A DNA stretch of 35,185 nucleotides, taken from assembly GCA_000310025.1 (NCBI GenBank), contig FN648618.1:1-35185 (forward strand), written 5' to 3'. Source of the stretch: Ectocarpus siliculosus. Taxonomy: Eukaryota; Sar; Phaeophyceae; Ectocarpales; Ectocarpaceae. Under the pieces are notes generated by a model. It searched no databases and was not told the origin of the DNA. It worked only from the letters and a program-made list of their open reading frames with translations. A program made the translations under genes and the position numbers. Position 1 is the first letter of the stretch. Every line of letters starts with the position of its first letter. Of the stretch, positions 1 through 9,744 are shown piece by piece.

Positions 1-251
1 GACGCAACTTGTGTGCTGTTGGGCGTTGTTCATTCTGTTTTCTCCACAATGTCTTGGTGAGTGTGTGCCCTTGGGAAGGCGATGGCGGGTTCTTCGTCGT
101 AGATTATTCCGTATTGACTTGTGCCGTTGTTTTGTGCTCATATTGTGCGTGTGCGTGTTGCGGAAGTATTTTTTTTCGCTCATTGAATTACAGCCAGTGA
201 ATCGGAGAGAGCTATTGCAGCGTGCCTCAGAACACAATCTTGTTGCCTTAG

Positions 252-473
252 GCGCCAAATGGAGCAAAAATGGTGGTCGATATATGCTTCAACAGGGACG
301 CGCATGTTTCTCTCTTGTACTATGATAAGCTCAAGCACATGCTCTCCAAAGAATATGGTTTTGGTCACGTGTCGTGGGCTACTTGGTTGCACCAGAAGAC
401 ATATTTGCGAGCATACTGGCGAAAGGCGTACTATTCGGCAATACATACCCGCGGCGTGTTGCGTGATTCCTGA
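252..473 (+). CDS. C-terminal exon of an unrecognised gene that starts left of the window
   Basis: A reading frame of 73 codons ends at TGA 471-473 and begins directly after a pyrimidine-rich acceptor (cttgttgccttag, ending at 251). The translation is rich in aromatic and basic residues, with segments such as SLLYYDKLKHML and HVSWATWLHQKTYLRAYWRK, and looks more coding-like than the other frames. There is no good in-frame start in the window, so I infer that the earlier exons lie upstream of base 1. I do not recognise the family and assign no function. The exon start is inferred from the splice signal alone. The downstream gene begins within about 250 bases on the same strand, so the two could share a transcript, but the stop codon separates their proteins. 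Confidence 0.5.
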   Translation, partial: APNGAKMVVDICFNRDAHVSLLYYDKLKHMLSKEYGFGHVSWATWLHQKTYLRAYWRKAYYSAIHTRGVLRDS

Positions 474-716
474 AGCTTACTACATGAAGCGGTTGTGGTC
501 GTAGGCTACGACCCGCTGCTTTTGCGCTCTCCCTCTTTGTTTTCCTCATTCAATAGCTCGCGGATACATACATGTCGTCACCCGGCTCGAACACATTTTT
601 CTTGGCGCGTGTTTTGATTTGTCGGCAACTGCTGCAAGGTTCAAAGTAGCATTCTCGCAAAACCCGAAAATCGAACTGTTACTTGTGTTGGACTGACGTT
701 TCGACAAACGCGCAGC
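474..716. other. Gap between two + strand genes
   Basis: There is no convincing coding frame here. A short ATG frame at 571-637 ends at a possible CAAG/gttcaa donor and could be the missing first exon of the next gene. Its phase (1) does not fit the phase-0 exon at 717, so I do not join them. Confidence 0.3.
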
Positions 717-3700
717 ATGCATCGGCCGGAGAGCTTGCGGGGCGAGCGTTCCGAACCGTTCGCGACCAGCACACAAATCGGCCCCTGAGGGAGATCTTCG
801 CGCTCAGCCGGGACAAGGATTTCGACGCTCGGGTGAGACATTTTAACCTGTTTTTAGATTTTGCTCGAGCGAAGCGAGATTTCTAATCTGGCCTGAGGTC
901 TCGCCGCAATATAGGGCCCCATCAAGACCAAACCGTTTGTACAGTCTATTCGGTTTTAGAGTACATGACTTGATTTTCGAATACAGGGGTCAGCAGATGC
1001 ACTTTTTTCTCGGAACGCACAGAGGATTGCAGCAGAGAACATACGCACTGCGGGCGACACCACACAGCAGACAACACACGCACAGCGGGCAATAGCATCT
1101 GGGCGCGATTGGGCTGGACTCTCTGTGGTGTGATGACGGTATGCATTGTGCTGTCTGTCGTGCATGATTTTTTGTTACCGCCGCGTTCATCAACTGCCAG
1201 CAATGTGAGAACAGCACCACGTTAGTTCTCGACACCTAGGACGCCGATCGCCATCGCACCACTTCCAGCGTGTGATCCATTGTGGTGTCTCTGGGCAAGA
1301 TAGTTGTGTTGGGCATTGAGTGCTGTGTGGGGTGAGAGCATCGTGGCGATGTGAAATCCGGTTTGGCGTTTTCGCCTTGCGATGTGGCCCGATTGCCCGG
1401 GCCAAAAAAAAACGATTTAGATTCCACGCCACCACGAAGGTCTTCCCACACACAGCACCCATGCCTAACACAACTGTCACGGCCCTAGATATCGCAATGG
1501 AGCACACGCTCGAAGTGGTACCAAGACGATTGGTGCGCTAGGTGACGAGAACTGACTTGTGTCCTGCTGTTTTGCTAGCAGTTGGACAACACCGAACAAA
1601 AAAGAGGGAACAGGAGCTTCAGCAATAGTATGCGGGGGGTATGTATGATCACGAAAGCGGGATGTGGACGGGGGGGGGCAGGTGAAAGGTAATGTTACCA
1701 CAGGTCTCACACCAGCGCACAGCAGGTAGGTGAAGTATCAAGTGTGTGGTGTATGCACTCTGTTTCCACCCGTGGACCCACACGTCTGACGACAGCAGTT
1801 ACATTTATCAGCTGTCGCTCGTTGTAGCGACAGCTAGTATGTCTTATGACACGCGGCTCAACGTGATCAGGGCGAATATGTTGCGTTCAGAAGGAAAGCG
1901 TTGTTTGTGTCGTGGATCGGAATTTGAAAACATAGACCAGAGGGGGGGTGTAGTGAGCTGTGCTCCGTGCCCCCCCCCCCCCCGGAGGAAACACGGATCA
2001 AGGCCGCCTGCAGTTCGTCCTCGACGCGCACCGCTCGACAGCGGGGAGCCTGTGGTACCAAGAGAGAGACAATAGAGAAGAGAGTGAAGGAGTGGATACA
2101 GGATTGATCGACTTTCCCACCCGCCCGCCCTCGTCGCTCAGGAGACGGGGGGGGGGGGGCAGGGTGCACAAAAATCGGTCGGGCACGACAAGCGCCCCCA
2201 AAAAATCATGAATCTTTTGTCCTTTTGTTTTGTGGAGAACATTCCTATGTTGTATGTTGGGGTGAGGAGAGAGGGGCAGGGAGCCCCCCAGGGGTGGAGG
2301 CTATACGGGTTGGCTGAATAATTAACTTGGGGGAATGGAGCGGAAACATGAAGGGTATACAATGCGAGGGTTGAGGGTGGATCGTTTTTCTTTCGTCTGT
2401 CGGTGTTCCCCACCGGGTCCCGAATGTTTCATTCAGTATAGGTGTACGTGGAAAAAAAAAAATGCCAGAATTCCTGAACTTATCAAACTTAACCGGGTCT
2501 GTATCATGTAGTTGCTGTCCTACTGCTATGAACGGCCCCGGCATGACTTCACTTCCCCGCCCACCCACCTACCCCCCGCTCGCGCATCATCGACTTTCTT
2601 TTGCTTGGAATGATGTGCCCCACGTCCCGCACTACGCTCTTTTGCTTATATTTTGGTCGAGATGGGAGCCCGTGTATTGTTTCCCTCCCAGCTGTATGTT
2701 TTGCTCAACACGAGCCGAGCGAGAGAGAGGGAGAGAAACCAGGCACGCCTTGTTGTCCCCGAAGGGTACATGTACCCCCCTGTTCACTTTGCCCCGCATA
2801 CCTTCCGTTCTTTCACCTCAAAGGAGGTGTAGGCAGGAAGGAAGCCAAGGTATTGGCCTCCAAACCTGGCAAACCCCTACTGTATTAGCCCTCTTTCCCC
2901 TGTTCTATCTAGGCTGCTTTCCCTTGTACGTGAACTCTCGAGAAAGCGATTGTACCCCCACAGATGGTCCAGCAAGCCGATGGGTTCGGTAAATAGTGGT
3001 TTGTGCTGACAAGCAGGACGCTACACAATCCTTACCTATCGCCTTGTTTCTGCTTGCTCTGATATCAATCACGTCTTCGGCCGACGCGCGACTTCCCTGC
3101 CTTTTAGGTAATGACTCACATCATGTTCCAGGTGGTGCGTTGGCTCGTTGAAGTCCTCGACGAGGACCGCCGGCAGTACAACAAAGAGAACCCCGACGAG
3201 AGCCAGGGGTCCGAGGGACAGCTGGGGCCTGAACTGCTGCATGTTTACGACGCTCCGGGGTTCAACGCCATGCTCCGAGCAGCTGACTGGGCGGACAAGT
3301 ACCGCACTCCGGCGTGCGGAGGAGGAAGGAACGGCGGCGCGCCTCCGAGCAAGAAGAAGATCAAGCGGAAGTACCTCGATACTACCAACGACCAGGTCTT
3401 CAACCAGACGTGAGTGTAGTGTTGCCTCCTCAAGGACAACCAACAGAGAGTCTCCGACGACGTGCTACCCCGGCCGTACCTGGTCGATCTATGCACACTT
3501 TATTGTCACTCACAAGGCTAGGCTTTCACACATCGGACAGATCATGAGCTAGCTCACCTTGTGTCCTTCAGGTCACCACCGAACCAACATTCCACGATCA
3601 CCTATGTCCTTCAGCTCACCTCTGGCAAACATACCCTGATCGCCTATGTCCTGGTCGCCTCCCGTACGTAGGGGTCCAACGAAATATAATGAAGCGAGCG

Positions 3701-5011
3701 CGAAAAAGAAGGGGAGGAGAGAGAGAGAGAGGCAAACAGGTGTAGTTAGATATGGATGTAGCCTATATAGGCCACCACACAGAGGCCACCACTGCCACTG
3801 CACACACACACACCTCACCCGCCACCACCAGCCAGACGTGAACGCCGGACGTTATTTGATGGTGTAAACGAGAAGCTCTCAAACCTGTTGCTTGCTGCTG
3901 CTGCTGCTGCTGCTGTTGTGTGCATGTGCACTACTTAGTTTCCTTGCTAACTCTGCTAGCAGCATGCAACAGGCTCTAAAAAAATCGCCCCGATGGCCCC
4001 TAAGTGTGTACGCGTCATTGTCTCGCTGTTTCGGGGTGCATCTGTTGTGGATCAAAGATTGGCCTGTCGGCAGTCGACGGAGAAAGACCGCAGATTGACT
4101 GACTTGTGTGCACTCGCTTTTCCCTCGCTTTTACGCTGCCAGCAGCAGGCGACGGGCTCTGACAGTCTCGCACCCGAAGCCTCCTATGATGTGTACCTTT
4201 GGCTGGCCTTGGTCTACAGCAGTCTCGTGTGCTGCTGTGCTTGTTGTCTCGTGTGTTGTCTACGTGTGTGTGCGTGTAATCATGTATGTGCTGCTGCTGC
4301 CGCTTCTGTTGCTGTGCTACGTCTTTCAGGGGATTCCCGCTCGGCGGCGTGAAACAACCAGTCAATATTCTACACATATCTCTGTCCTACATTATCGACA
4401 TGTGATTGGTGGGAGCGCGGGTAACATCTCGCCTCCACCCCTCTCAAACATCGATGATTTTTATTTGTGTCTTCCTGTCCAACATAAAAATGCCCTACGT
4501 ATGGGCCCGGTTCCCTATGTCCTTCAGATCACCTCGGGGAAACTTACACCGAACACCTACTCGGAGTATGCCCTAACGATCAACAGGGACATATCATAAC
4601 CCTCAACAAAAGAGCTATTTAGCTCGATCTGCGTGGATCTGATCTGTCCTATGTGTGAAGGCTTTGGACCATGCATTTTCTACCGGTGTCTGATGACTGT
4701 GGACGTTTTGGGGGCTTTGCAATCGCCCTCGGGACACGGGCTGAGCGTCGTCTCCTGTTCTCTCTCGGCTCGCGCCCATTTCCCTTTCTTGCAGGGTGCG
4801 CACATTTTTGGGCAATTGCGTGTCCAAGATCTCCAAAGACAAGAAGCTGACGCCGGACAACATTACGTCCAAAGCAGACGCGGACATTTTCTTCAAGCTG
4901 TACCTGACGGTTTCGAGTCCGGCGTCGGCCGCGGCTGGATCAGCTGCTCAAGGGGCGGCGACGGGAGCAGCTGCCGGAGGGGCAGGAGCAGCAGGAGAGG
5001 CTTCTGGATAG
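717..5011 (+). CDS. Unrecognised multi-exon gene (exons 717-832, 3132-3409, 4795-5011)
   Basis: Three exons join in phase. Exon 717-832 ends at a strong donor (GCTCGG/gtgaga). Exon 3132-3409 follows a ttccag acceptor and ends at CAGAC/gtgagt. Exon 4795-5011 follows ttcttgcag and ends at TAG. Joins are phase 0 and phase 2. The protein is charged, with LREIFALSRDKDFDAR running into VVRWLVEVLDEDRRQYNKEN, then a Lys-rich stretch (PPSKKKIKRKY) that could be a nuclear signal, a mixed region containing LTPDNITSKADADIFFKLYL, and an Ala/Gly-rich tail of about 25 residues. No membrane segment is seen. I do not recognise the family. The introns are about 2.3 and 1.4 kb. The first exon lacks an in-frame ATG, so at least one 5' exon is missing from the model. 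The last two exons are better supported than the first. Confidence 0.6.
1140..1637. repeat. Long imperfect inverted repeat inside the first intron
   Basis: Two arms of roughly 250 bases pair around a centre near 1388. Matching blocks include 1191-1203 with 1572-1584, 1224-1239 with 1538-1553 (15 of 16 bases), and 1257-1281 with 1496-1520. Paired positions sum to about 2777 throughout, so the arms are collinear with few indels. The transcript could fold into one long, bulged hairpin. It could be a fold-back transposable element, a duplicated segment, or a small-RNA precursor. Confidence 0.75.
1970..2159. repeat. Poly-C (1970-1983) and poly-G (2147-2159) runs
   Basis: A run of 14 C and a run of 13 G lie 163 bases apart in the first intron, in antiparallel composition, so they could pair or form G-quadruplex or i-motif structures. 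Similar runs recur near 22.9, 24.6, 25.2 and 35.1 kb. Run lengths of this kind are error-prone in sequencing. Confidence 0.6.
3556..3660. repeat. Degenerate minisatellite in the second intron, related segment at 4510-4570
   Basis: The phrase tatgtccttcagNtcacc with a following aaacNta-ccNNaNc recurs at about 3565, 3603 and 3645, with a period near 40-45 bases, and again at about 4517. Copies are imperfect. The repeat lies wholly in the intron between exons 3132-3409 and 4795-5011. Confidence 0.5.
3895..3915. repeat. (CTG)7 microsatellite
   Basis: Seven perfect CTG units lie in the second intron of the gene at 717-5011, preceded and followed by imperfect units. Confidence 0.9.
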
Positions 5012-5250
5012 AAGCTGTGCCCTCTTGGCCTGTACCACAGCCTGTTCAGAACGCCCCGTGCGCGGCGAAAGTGAACGCAGGTGGGAGGCCGCAAGGTGGC
5101 ACCATCGACCGACCATGTCTCTTCGGAGGCGAGTCGCTGTGGTTTGGTTTGGCGTGTGTCTAGCTTTCTTTTGCGCGCACTGCCAACAGAAGGCATTTTT
5201 GTTTCGTTTTTTCCCGTGATGGGAGAAGTGACGACGCTTGCTGCATTTTT
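5012..5250. other. 3' flank of the 717-5011 gene
   Basis: Probable 3' untranslated sequence, followed by T-rich DNA. I see no AATAAA signal and no further convincing exon. Confidence 0.3.
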
Positions 5251-5254
5251 TTAT

Positions 5255-5990
5255 TTTAGTCGTGGGGGCCCGGATTTTTGTAAACTTGCGGATGATCATG
5301 TAAATTATGAGATCACCTCGTCGTGTACATATCCTCATGTGTACAATAATAGTGTGAGGTCGTCGACGCTGCAGGGCGGACGGTACACTAGTCGAATGGT
5401 AGGGTACTCTGCGCGTAGAAAAAGACGGTCTTGTTCCGTTGTTGTTGTCGACGTGTGTGTCTTTAAATTTTGGTTTCGTATTTTTGTCTGTGACTGCAGA
5501 CGGTGCTGTGTTTTTTTTTTGTTAGCGCGGGCGGGGGTTCTGTAAAACTACGGGTGATCATGTGTTTGTCGAGAGAGGCTCAAGGGATGCGTGTGCATCC
5601 TGTTCATTTGTAAAATAATGCGAGGTCGTCGACGTTGCACGGCGGACGGTGCCGGTCGAATGGCACAGGGTTTGGTACCGTTGTTGTTGTGGTACATTGT
5701 CTTAGTTTTTACATCTGGACTGTCGTAGAGAGGGTGGTTACTCTTCTTTCTGTGGTGTTTTAGTCGTGGCTGACGGAGGAGGTGCGCGAAGCCGCGGACT
5801 TTCCTCTCGCCAAGGACTTTGTATCGTCTTATCCACGTGTTTGTTGCTATCTGGTGGTCTGATCCTTGCCGGGTTCGACCAAGAAAGCTCGCGGGGTGTT
5901 GTTCAATTATCCGAATCATGTATATGCACGTGTAAAATATTGAGTTCCTCGAGGACGGTACATAGGCTGCGCGCAGAAGAAGAGAGGGGT
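5255..5990. repeat. Degenerate tandem repeat, about 266-base period
   Basis: A segment with tgatcatgt, a TGTACAATAAT-like stretch, gaggtcgtcgacg and gcggacggt...gtcgaatgg occurs at about 5290-5400 and again at about 5555-5665. The phrase gaggtcgtcgacg starts at 5356 and 5622, which gives the 266-base period. A third, shorter and more diverged copy lies at about 5912-5985. It sits just downstream of a gene. Long frames through it are not credible genes. Confidence 0.6.
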
Positions 5991-6653
5991 GTCTCTTCTT
6001 GTGCCCCTGCGCGCGGGGACGTTTCTAGTGTTGTGGTCTGCGGGTGTTCGATTGTGTCGGTTGTTTTTGCTTGTCTTGTGATGGAGAGAGTGAGAAGGCG
6101 GGTTATGGTGATATCTCGGTGTGCGTTTTGTGGCATATGCTGTGTCTCTTGTAGCGACCATTCTCTTGGTCTTATGGTGTCTACTCTTGTGAGTTACATG
6201 TGGTGGCGCTTCGTGTTGTAGCCTGTCATCTGGAGAGCGTGATGGGTGGCGATGATGACTCATGTGTCGCGTTTTTTTTTTTGCCATGGGGGGAGTTGAG
6301 CGCGCATTTCCGCTACGGACTCCATTGTACTTGCGGGTATGTTTCTATTACTGCATGAGTTTGTTGCCTTTTTGCCGATATACCTTTCGCGCTGTGCGTC
6401 GGTCTACTGTAGAGAGGCACATACTGCATCGAGAAGAGTCGCTGTCGCTTTTTTTGTAATTTACAAGCATATATGTGTGGATTCGCGGGAAAAGGAAGAA
6501 CTCTATATCCATCTCTTACTGTCCTCGACCACGACGGCTGTGAGGTGCCGGGGGCGGGGGCGGGTACGACCTTCGCGTTGTCGGCCTTAGCGAACGAACG
6601 TGACTGGCTAACTATCTCGTACATTCACCGAGCCTGCCAGTCGAAGTGCTCAG

Positions 6654-7150
6654 AGCACCATGGCAATCGCGAACTAGCCTTGCCAAACACATCGTAGGCA
6701 ATGAGCCTTGCAAATATCCGGGTCGAGCTTGCAATCCCACTTTCGCGAACAAGCTTGCCAATCGCCAATCGCACGCTCGCGAACTAGCCTTGCCAATCTC
6801 ATGTTCGCGAACAAGCTTGGCAAGCACATCGTAGGCAATGAGCCTTGCCAATCACACGTTCCCGAACTAGCGTTGCCAATCTCAAGTTCGAAAACGACCT
6901 TGCCAATCGCCAATCGCACGCTGGCTATAACTAGCCTTGCCAATCTCAAGTTCGAAAACGACCTTGCCAAGCACATCGTTGGCAATGAGCCTTGCCAATC
7001 ACACGTTCCCGCACTAGCCTTGCCAATCTCAAGTTCGAAAACGACCTTGCCAATCGCCAATCGCACGCTGGCTATAACTAGCCTTGCCAATCTCACGTAC
7101 GCGAACGAGCTTGGCAAGCACATCCTAGGCAATGAGTTTGCCAAACCGTT
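6654..7150. repeat. 147-base higher-order tandem repeat built from a CCTTGCCAATC module
   Basis: The module CTAGCCTTGCCAATC, followed by variants of ctcaagttcgaaaacga or cacgttcgcgaac, recurs throughout. The larger unit beginning tgccaatcacacgttccc starts at 6846 and 6993, which is exactly 147 bases apart, with a decayed earlier copy and a partial later one. Because 147 is a multiple of three, frames stay open on both strands (156 codons on -, 175 on +). I treat those frames as by-products of the repeat. Confidence 0.85.
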
Positions 7151-7763
7151 CTTCTGTCAGGGGTTGCCAAGGTTGGTGAAGGGACGGAGGTTGGACAACC
7201 CAACGGACTCTTCAGGGGCTCGACCTTGCCGATGACCCCCCCCCCCCTTGCCGAAAAGTCCCCAAGGGGGTTCGACCTCCACCTGTGGAGTGCTCACGTT
7301 TGGTTCCTCAACACGTCTATGTATGGGTGGGCTGTAGGGATGTGCAGCAGTGCAGGTGAGGGTGTGTGGTTGTTGGGAGAGGAAGAGGTCACGCAACACA
7401 CAGACCAACACCACGCGTTTCTTGAAAAATTATTCTCTAAAAGACAACTGATCACCGGTGAGTTGCTTCTCTATCTCTCGGCGGACCCAACGCAACTGCC
7501 AATCTAAGGTGACCCCTCAGTACATGCCAGGGTACGTGCTCACCACCACAGAAGCTCGCCTGAGGCCGTTTGGGGCTGCTCCAGACACGTGCTTTTTTGG
7601 AGAGGACTTGGGAAAGGCGGCAATAAAAAGGTGTTTTTGATTCCAATCCTCAAGTCAAAAGAGGGGTTTACTTGCCGCCACAAGAAAATTCTCAAACTGA
7701 TGTCACGAATTCAAACCGAAGTTCAATAATTCCCTGTTACATTTAGCTGCCACATGCACTCAC
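7151..7763. other. Interval between the 147-base repeat and the exon at 7764
   Basis: The interval contains a poly-C run near 7240 and no exon that I can support on either strand. If the gene at 7764-8003 (-) continues, its later exons should lie here or beyond the tandem repeat. I could not identify them. Confidence 0.3.
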
Positions 7764-8003
7764 TTGCGATTGCGTGAAACGTAGAAAGTTGACGCAGTCC
7801 TGTGGGCTGAAGAATGCTGTCACGTCCCTACGTGCGATTCTCGTGGGCGTGTCGTCGAGTTCCAGACGGGCCATCGCGTAGATGAAAGCGATGTTGTACA
7901 CGAACCATACATCGGTGTAGGCTTCGAATAGATTACGGCATCGAAGCACGACCAAAGCACGCTTTTTGCGCGCGATTCGTTCGCGAATACGTAGACGGGA
8001 CAT
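7764..8003 (-). CDS. First coding exon of an unrecognised gene, possibly element-borne
   Basis: The ATG at 8003 has an ideal context (ACCATGTC) and opens an 80-codon frame that ends in phase 0 at a consensus donor, CAA/gtgagt. The frame is open further upstream, but only from a GTG start. Residues 1-20 are strongly basic (RIRERIARKKR). The rest mixes aromatic and acidic residues (FEAYTDVWFVYNIAF, ARLELDDTPTRIARRDV) and ends VNFLRFTQSQ. I do not recognise the family. The sequence just upstream of the ATG (to 8263) is repeated near 27.0 kb, so this may be the 5' end of a mobile-element gene. No later exon was found, so the gene may be truncated. Confidence 0.45.
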
Positions 8004-8022
8004 GGTAGCCTCGCCCACACAC

Positions 8023-8263
8023 TCAACAGTGGGAGCGCTGCAAAGCGCTGTGTCAAGAGACAGCTGTTCCCGCAGCAGGGCATCAGGCACCCACGGAATG
8101 AGGGGACTGTCAGGACACTGTCCTCCCCGGCCAATCACATTCGCCCCAGTCTGCGGGCCTTAAAATCGGAAAATATTCGCCTGCAGAAAATTTCCAGGAA
8201 ACTGTCTTATCTCAAAATATGTTCCGTATTTCACTAAATTTGTAGCCCCAGTCCGAAACTGTG
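8023..8263 (+). repeat. Dispersed repeat, copy A (core 8131-8263)
   Basis: The core from ccaatcacat to ccccagtccgaaactgtg matches 27006-27128 in the same orientation, including aatattcgcctgcag, tttccaggaaact and ttatctcaaaat. Weaker similarity extends left to caacag...tgggagcgctg. The copies part company close to the ATG of the exon at 7764-8003 (-), so the repeat could carry that gene's promoter or be one end of an element. Confidence 0.8.
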
Positions 8264-8689
8264 TATTATGAGGGGAAAAAAACATTTTTTTTTTCTGTGA
8301 TGAAGAACGAGAAAGTCTGCTGTCAGAGCCAGCCTGCAGCACGCGCCCTGGCTAACGTTGTGGAGGACGTGCGACCCGGCGGTTATCTGGCGCTAAGGTG
8401 ACAACTGCCCGATAGTATAGCCGTTTCCATGGTGTCCGCGAACAGTTTGAGTGGTGTTCGTGTGGGTTTATTGGTCCGAGGAAGTGGCTTCACGACTTGC
8501 ACAAGTTATTTTTTCTCTCATTTTTAAGCGCGCGCACGTTTTTGCCCGAGCTCATTCCCTCTCATCCCCCTCTCGTCCTCCCTTTGGGCTCCGTTTTCTC
8601 ACTCTCCGCCTCTCCATCTTCTTTACTCGTCACGATATCCTACGCCCGCGGCGTCCAAGGTCGTTCTGCGGCGAGGGGTGCCCATTCCG

Positions 8690-9141
8690 AGGTGAACGCG
8701 AATGAACCCCATCACTACCAAACCCGTGGGCGCACGGCCGCCAAGGCCACCAAACACCCGTCCAAGTCCTACACGATTCCGAAGGGGAAGGGTCGCAAGA
8801 CCATCGTCCGGAAGAAGAGGCGAGCGCCATCCTTGGTGAGCCTCACGTGTTGTCCCCGAATATATCCTGCATTGTTTGGAATGTTTGGGCGCATGGGTGA
8901 ATACATACGCATGCACCCATTTTGCATTTTTTTTCGCGGTTTTTGTTTCTAGGTCCGCCCTGTCGTTCTTTGCTGTCCCTCCTCACTTCAAGTACAATCG
9001 ACCGCTGTGGCCATTGTCGCTGTCTTGGGCCCCTTTGCACCCACCCAGTGCATCCGGGCTCTGCACCCCATCATTGTTGCATTCATTCATTGCTTTCGCC
9101 CGCACCTCGCACGCTCTTTCATTGCAAGCATTGATCAGTAG
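8690..9141 (+). CDS. Possible two-exon gene for a very basic protein
   Basis: A frame with TRGRTAAKATKH and KGKGRKTIVRKKRRAPSL, typical of nuclear or nucleic-acid-binding tails, ends in phase 0 at a donor (8835, TTG/gtgagc). After a 117-base intron with a good acceptor (gtttctag, ending at 8952), the same frame continues for 62 codons to TAG 9139-9141. The second exon is hydrophobic and rich in Ala and Ile. There is no in-frame ATG near the exon start. The only nearby ATG (8702) is in another frame, which stays open across the same intron to 9325 but ends in a CT-rich simple repeat. Either frame could be wrong, and the spliced transcript could be non-coding. The pyrimidine-rich stretch at 8555-8640 suits a promoter or 5' leader. 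Confidence 0.35.
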
Positions 9142-9254
9142 CCACATCCCCGTGCCCAAGGCAGCTGCTCGCATCCATGCTCTCCGCAATCTACCATCGA
9201 TGGTGCTGCAGTCATCTAGGTGTACGCAAGCACAGAATTCGATCACTGTCGGTA

Positions 9255-9320
9255 TATGCCCGGTCTTTCTTTCTCCTCTCTCTCTCCTTTCTCTCTCCTC
9301 TCTCTCTCCCTCTCTCTACC
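9255..9320. repeat. CT-rich simple sequence
   Basis: An almost pure pyrimidine tract of TCTC and TTTC units lies on the + strand. It marks the likely end of any coding potential from the gene upstream. Confidence 0.8.
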
Positions 9321-9520
9321 ACTAACTATTATTGCACGTAGAAGCGGGAATTCGTGTTTCGATCTTGAGTCGTCAGGTCGTCACCCGTCTGTGCAATCGC
9401 AAGATGTGACAACCATGGGTGACGCTTTTTCTCGACACCCGCACTCGTTTGGTCACGCATGTTCGTTCCTCACTCCTCAACGTTCTCCCACATGCCAACT
9501 TTCCCAGCCTTCGTTAATAT

Positions 9521-9744
9521 GCATACAGTACGTGACAGAATATACGACACCCCCTGGACCGATTTTCAAAGCTCAATTACTCCACAAAGAGTGCACACGG
9601 AGGAAACGATACATTTTCGGAAAGCATTCGATGAGATGGCTTAAACGCTACCGTTTACGGCGCTGCCATTCTTGCTGCTGGGGATCATTTGAGCTTTGAA
9701 CATCGATGCAGGGGGTGTGGTATCTTGTGTCACATACGGTATGT
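9521..9744. repeat. Fold-back repeat with about 60-base arms
   Basis: Left arm 9521-9580 and right arm 9685-9744 are imperfect inverted copies. Matching blocks include acaccccctg 9547-9556 with 9709-9718, and ttcaaagctcaa 9565-9576 with 9689-9700. Paired positions sum to 19265. A related copy lies at 31480-31545 in the right-arm orientation. This suggests the end of a mobile element inserted twice head to head, or a fold-back element. Confidence 0.7.

Noticed and set aside
6654-7150. CRISPR-like spacing of repeats
   Set aside because: The intervening sequences are themselves repeated rather than unique spacers, and the context is eukaryotic.
6674-7235. Long open frames on both strands (156 and 175 codons)
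   Set aside because: They lie in the 147-base repeat. A period divisible by three keeps frames open without selection, and the translations simply repeat.
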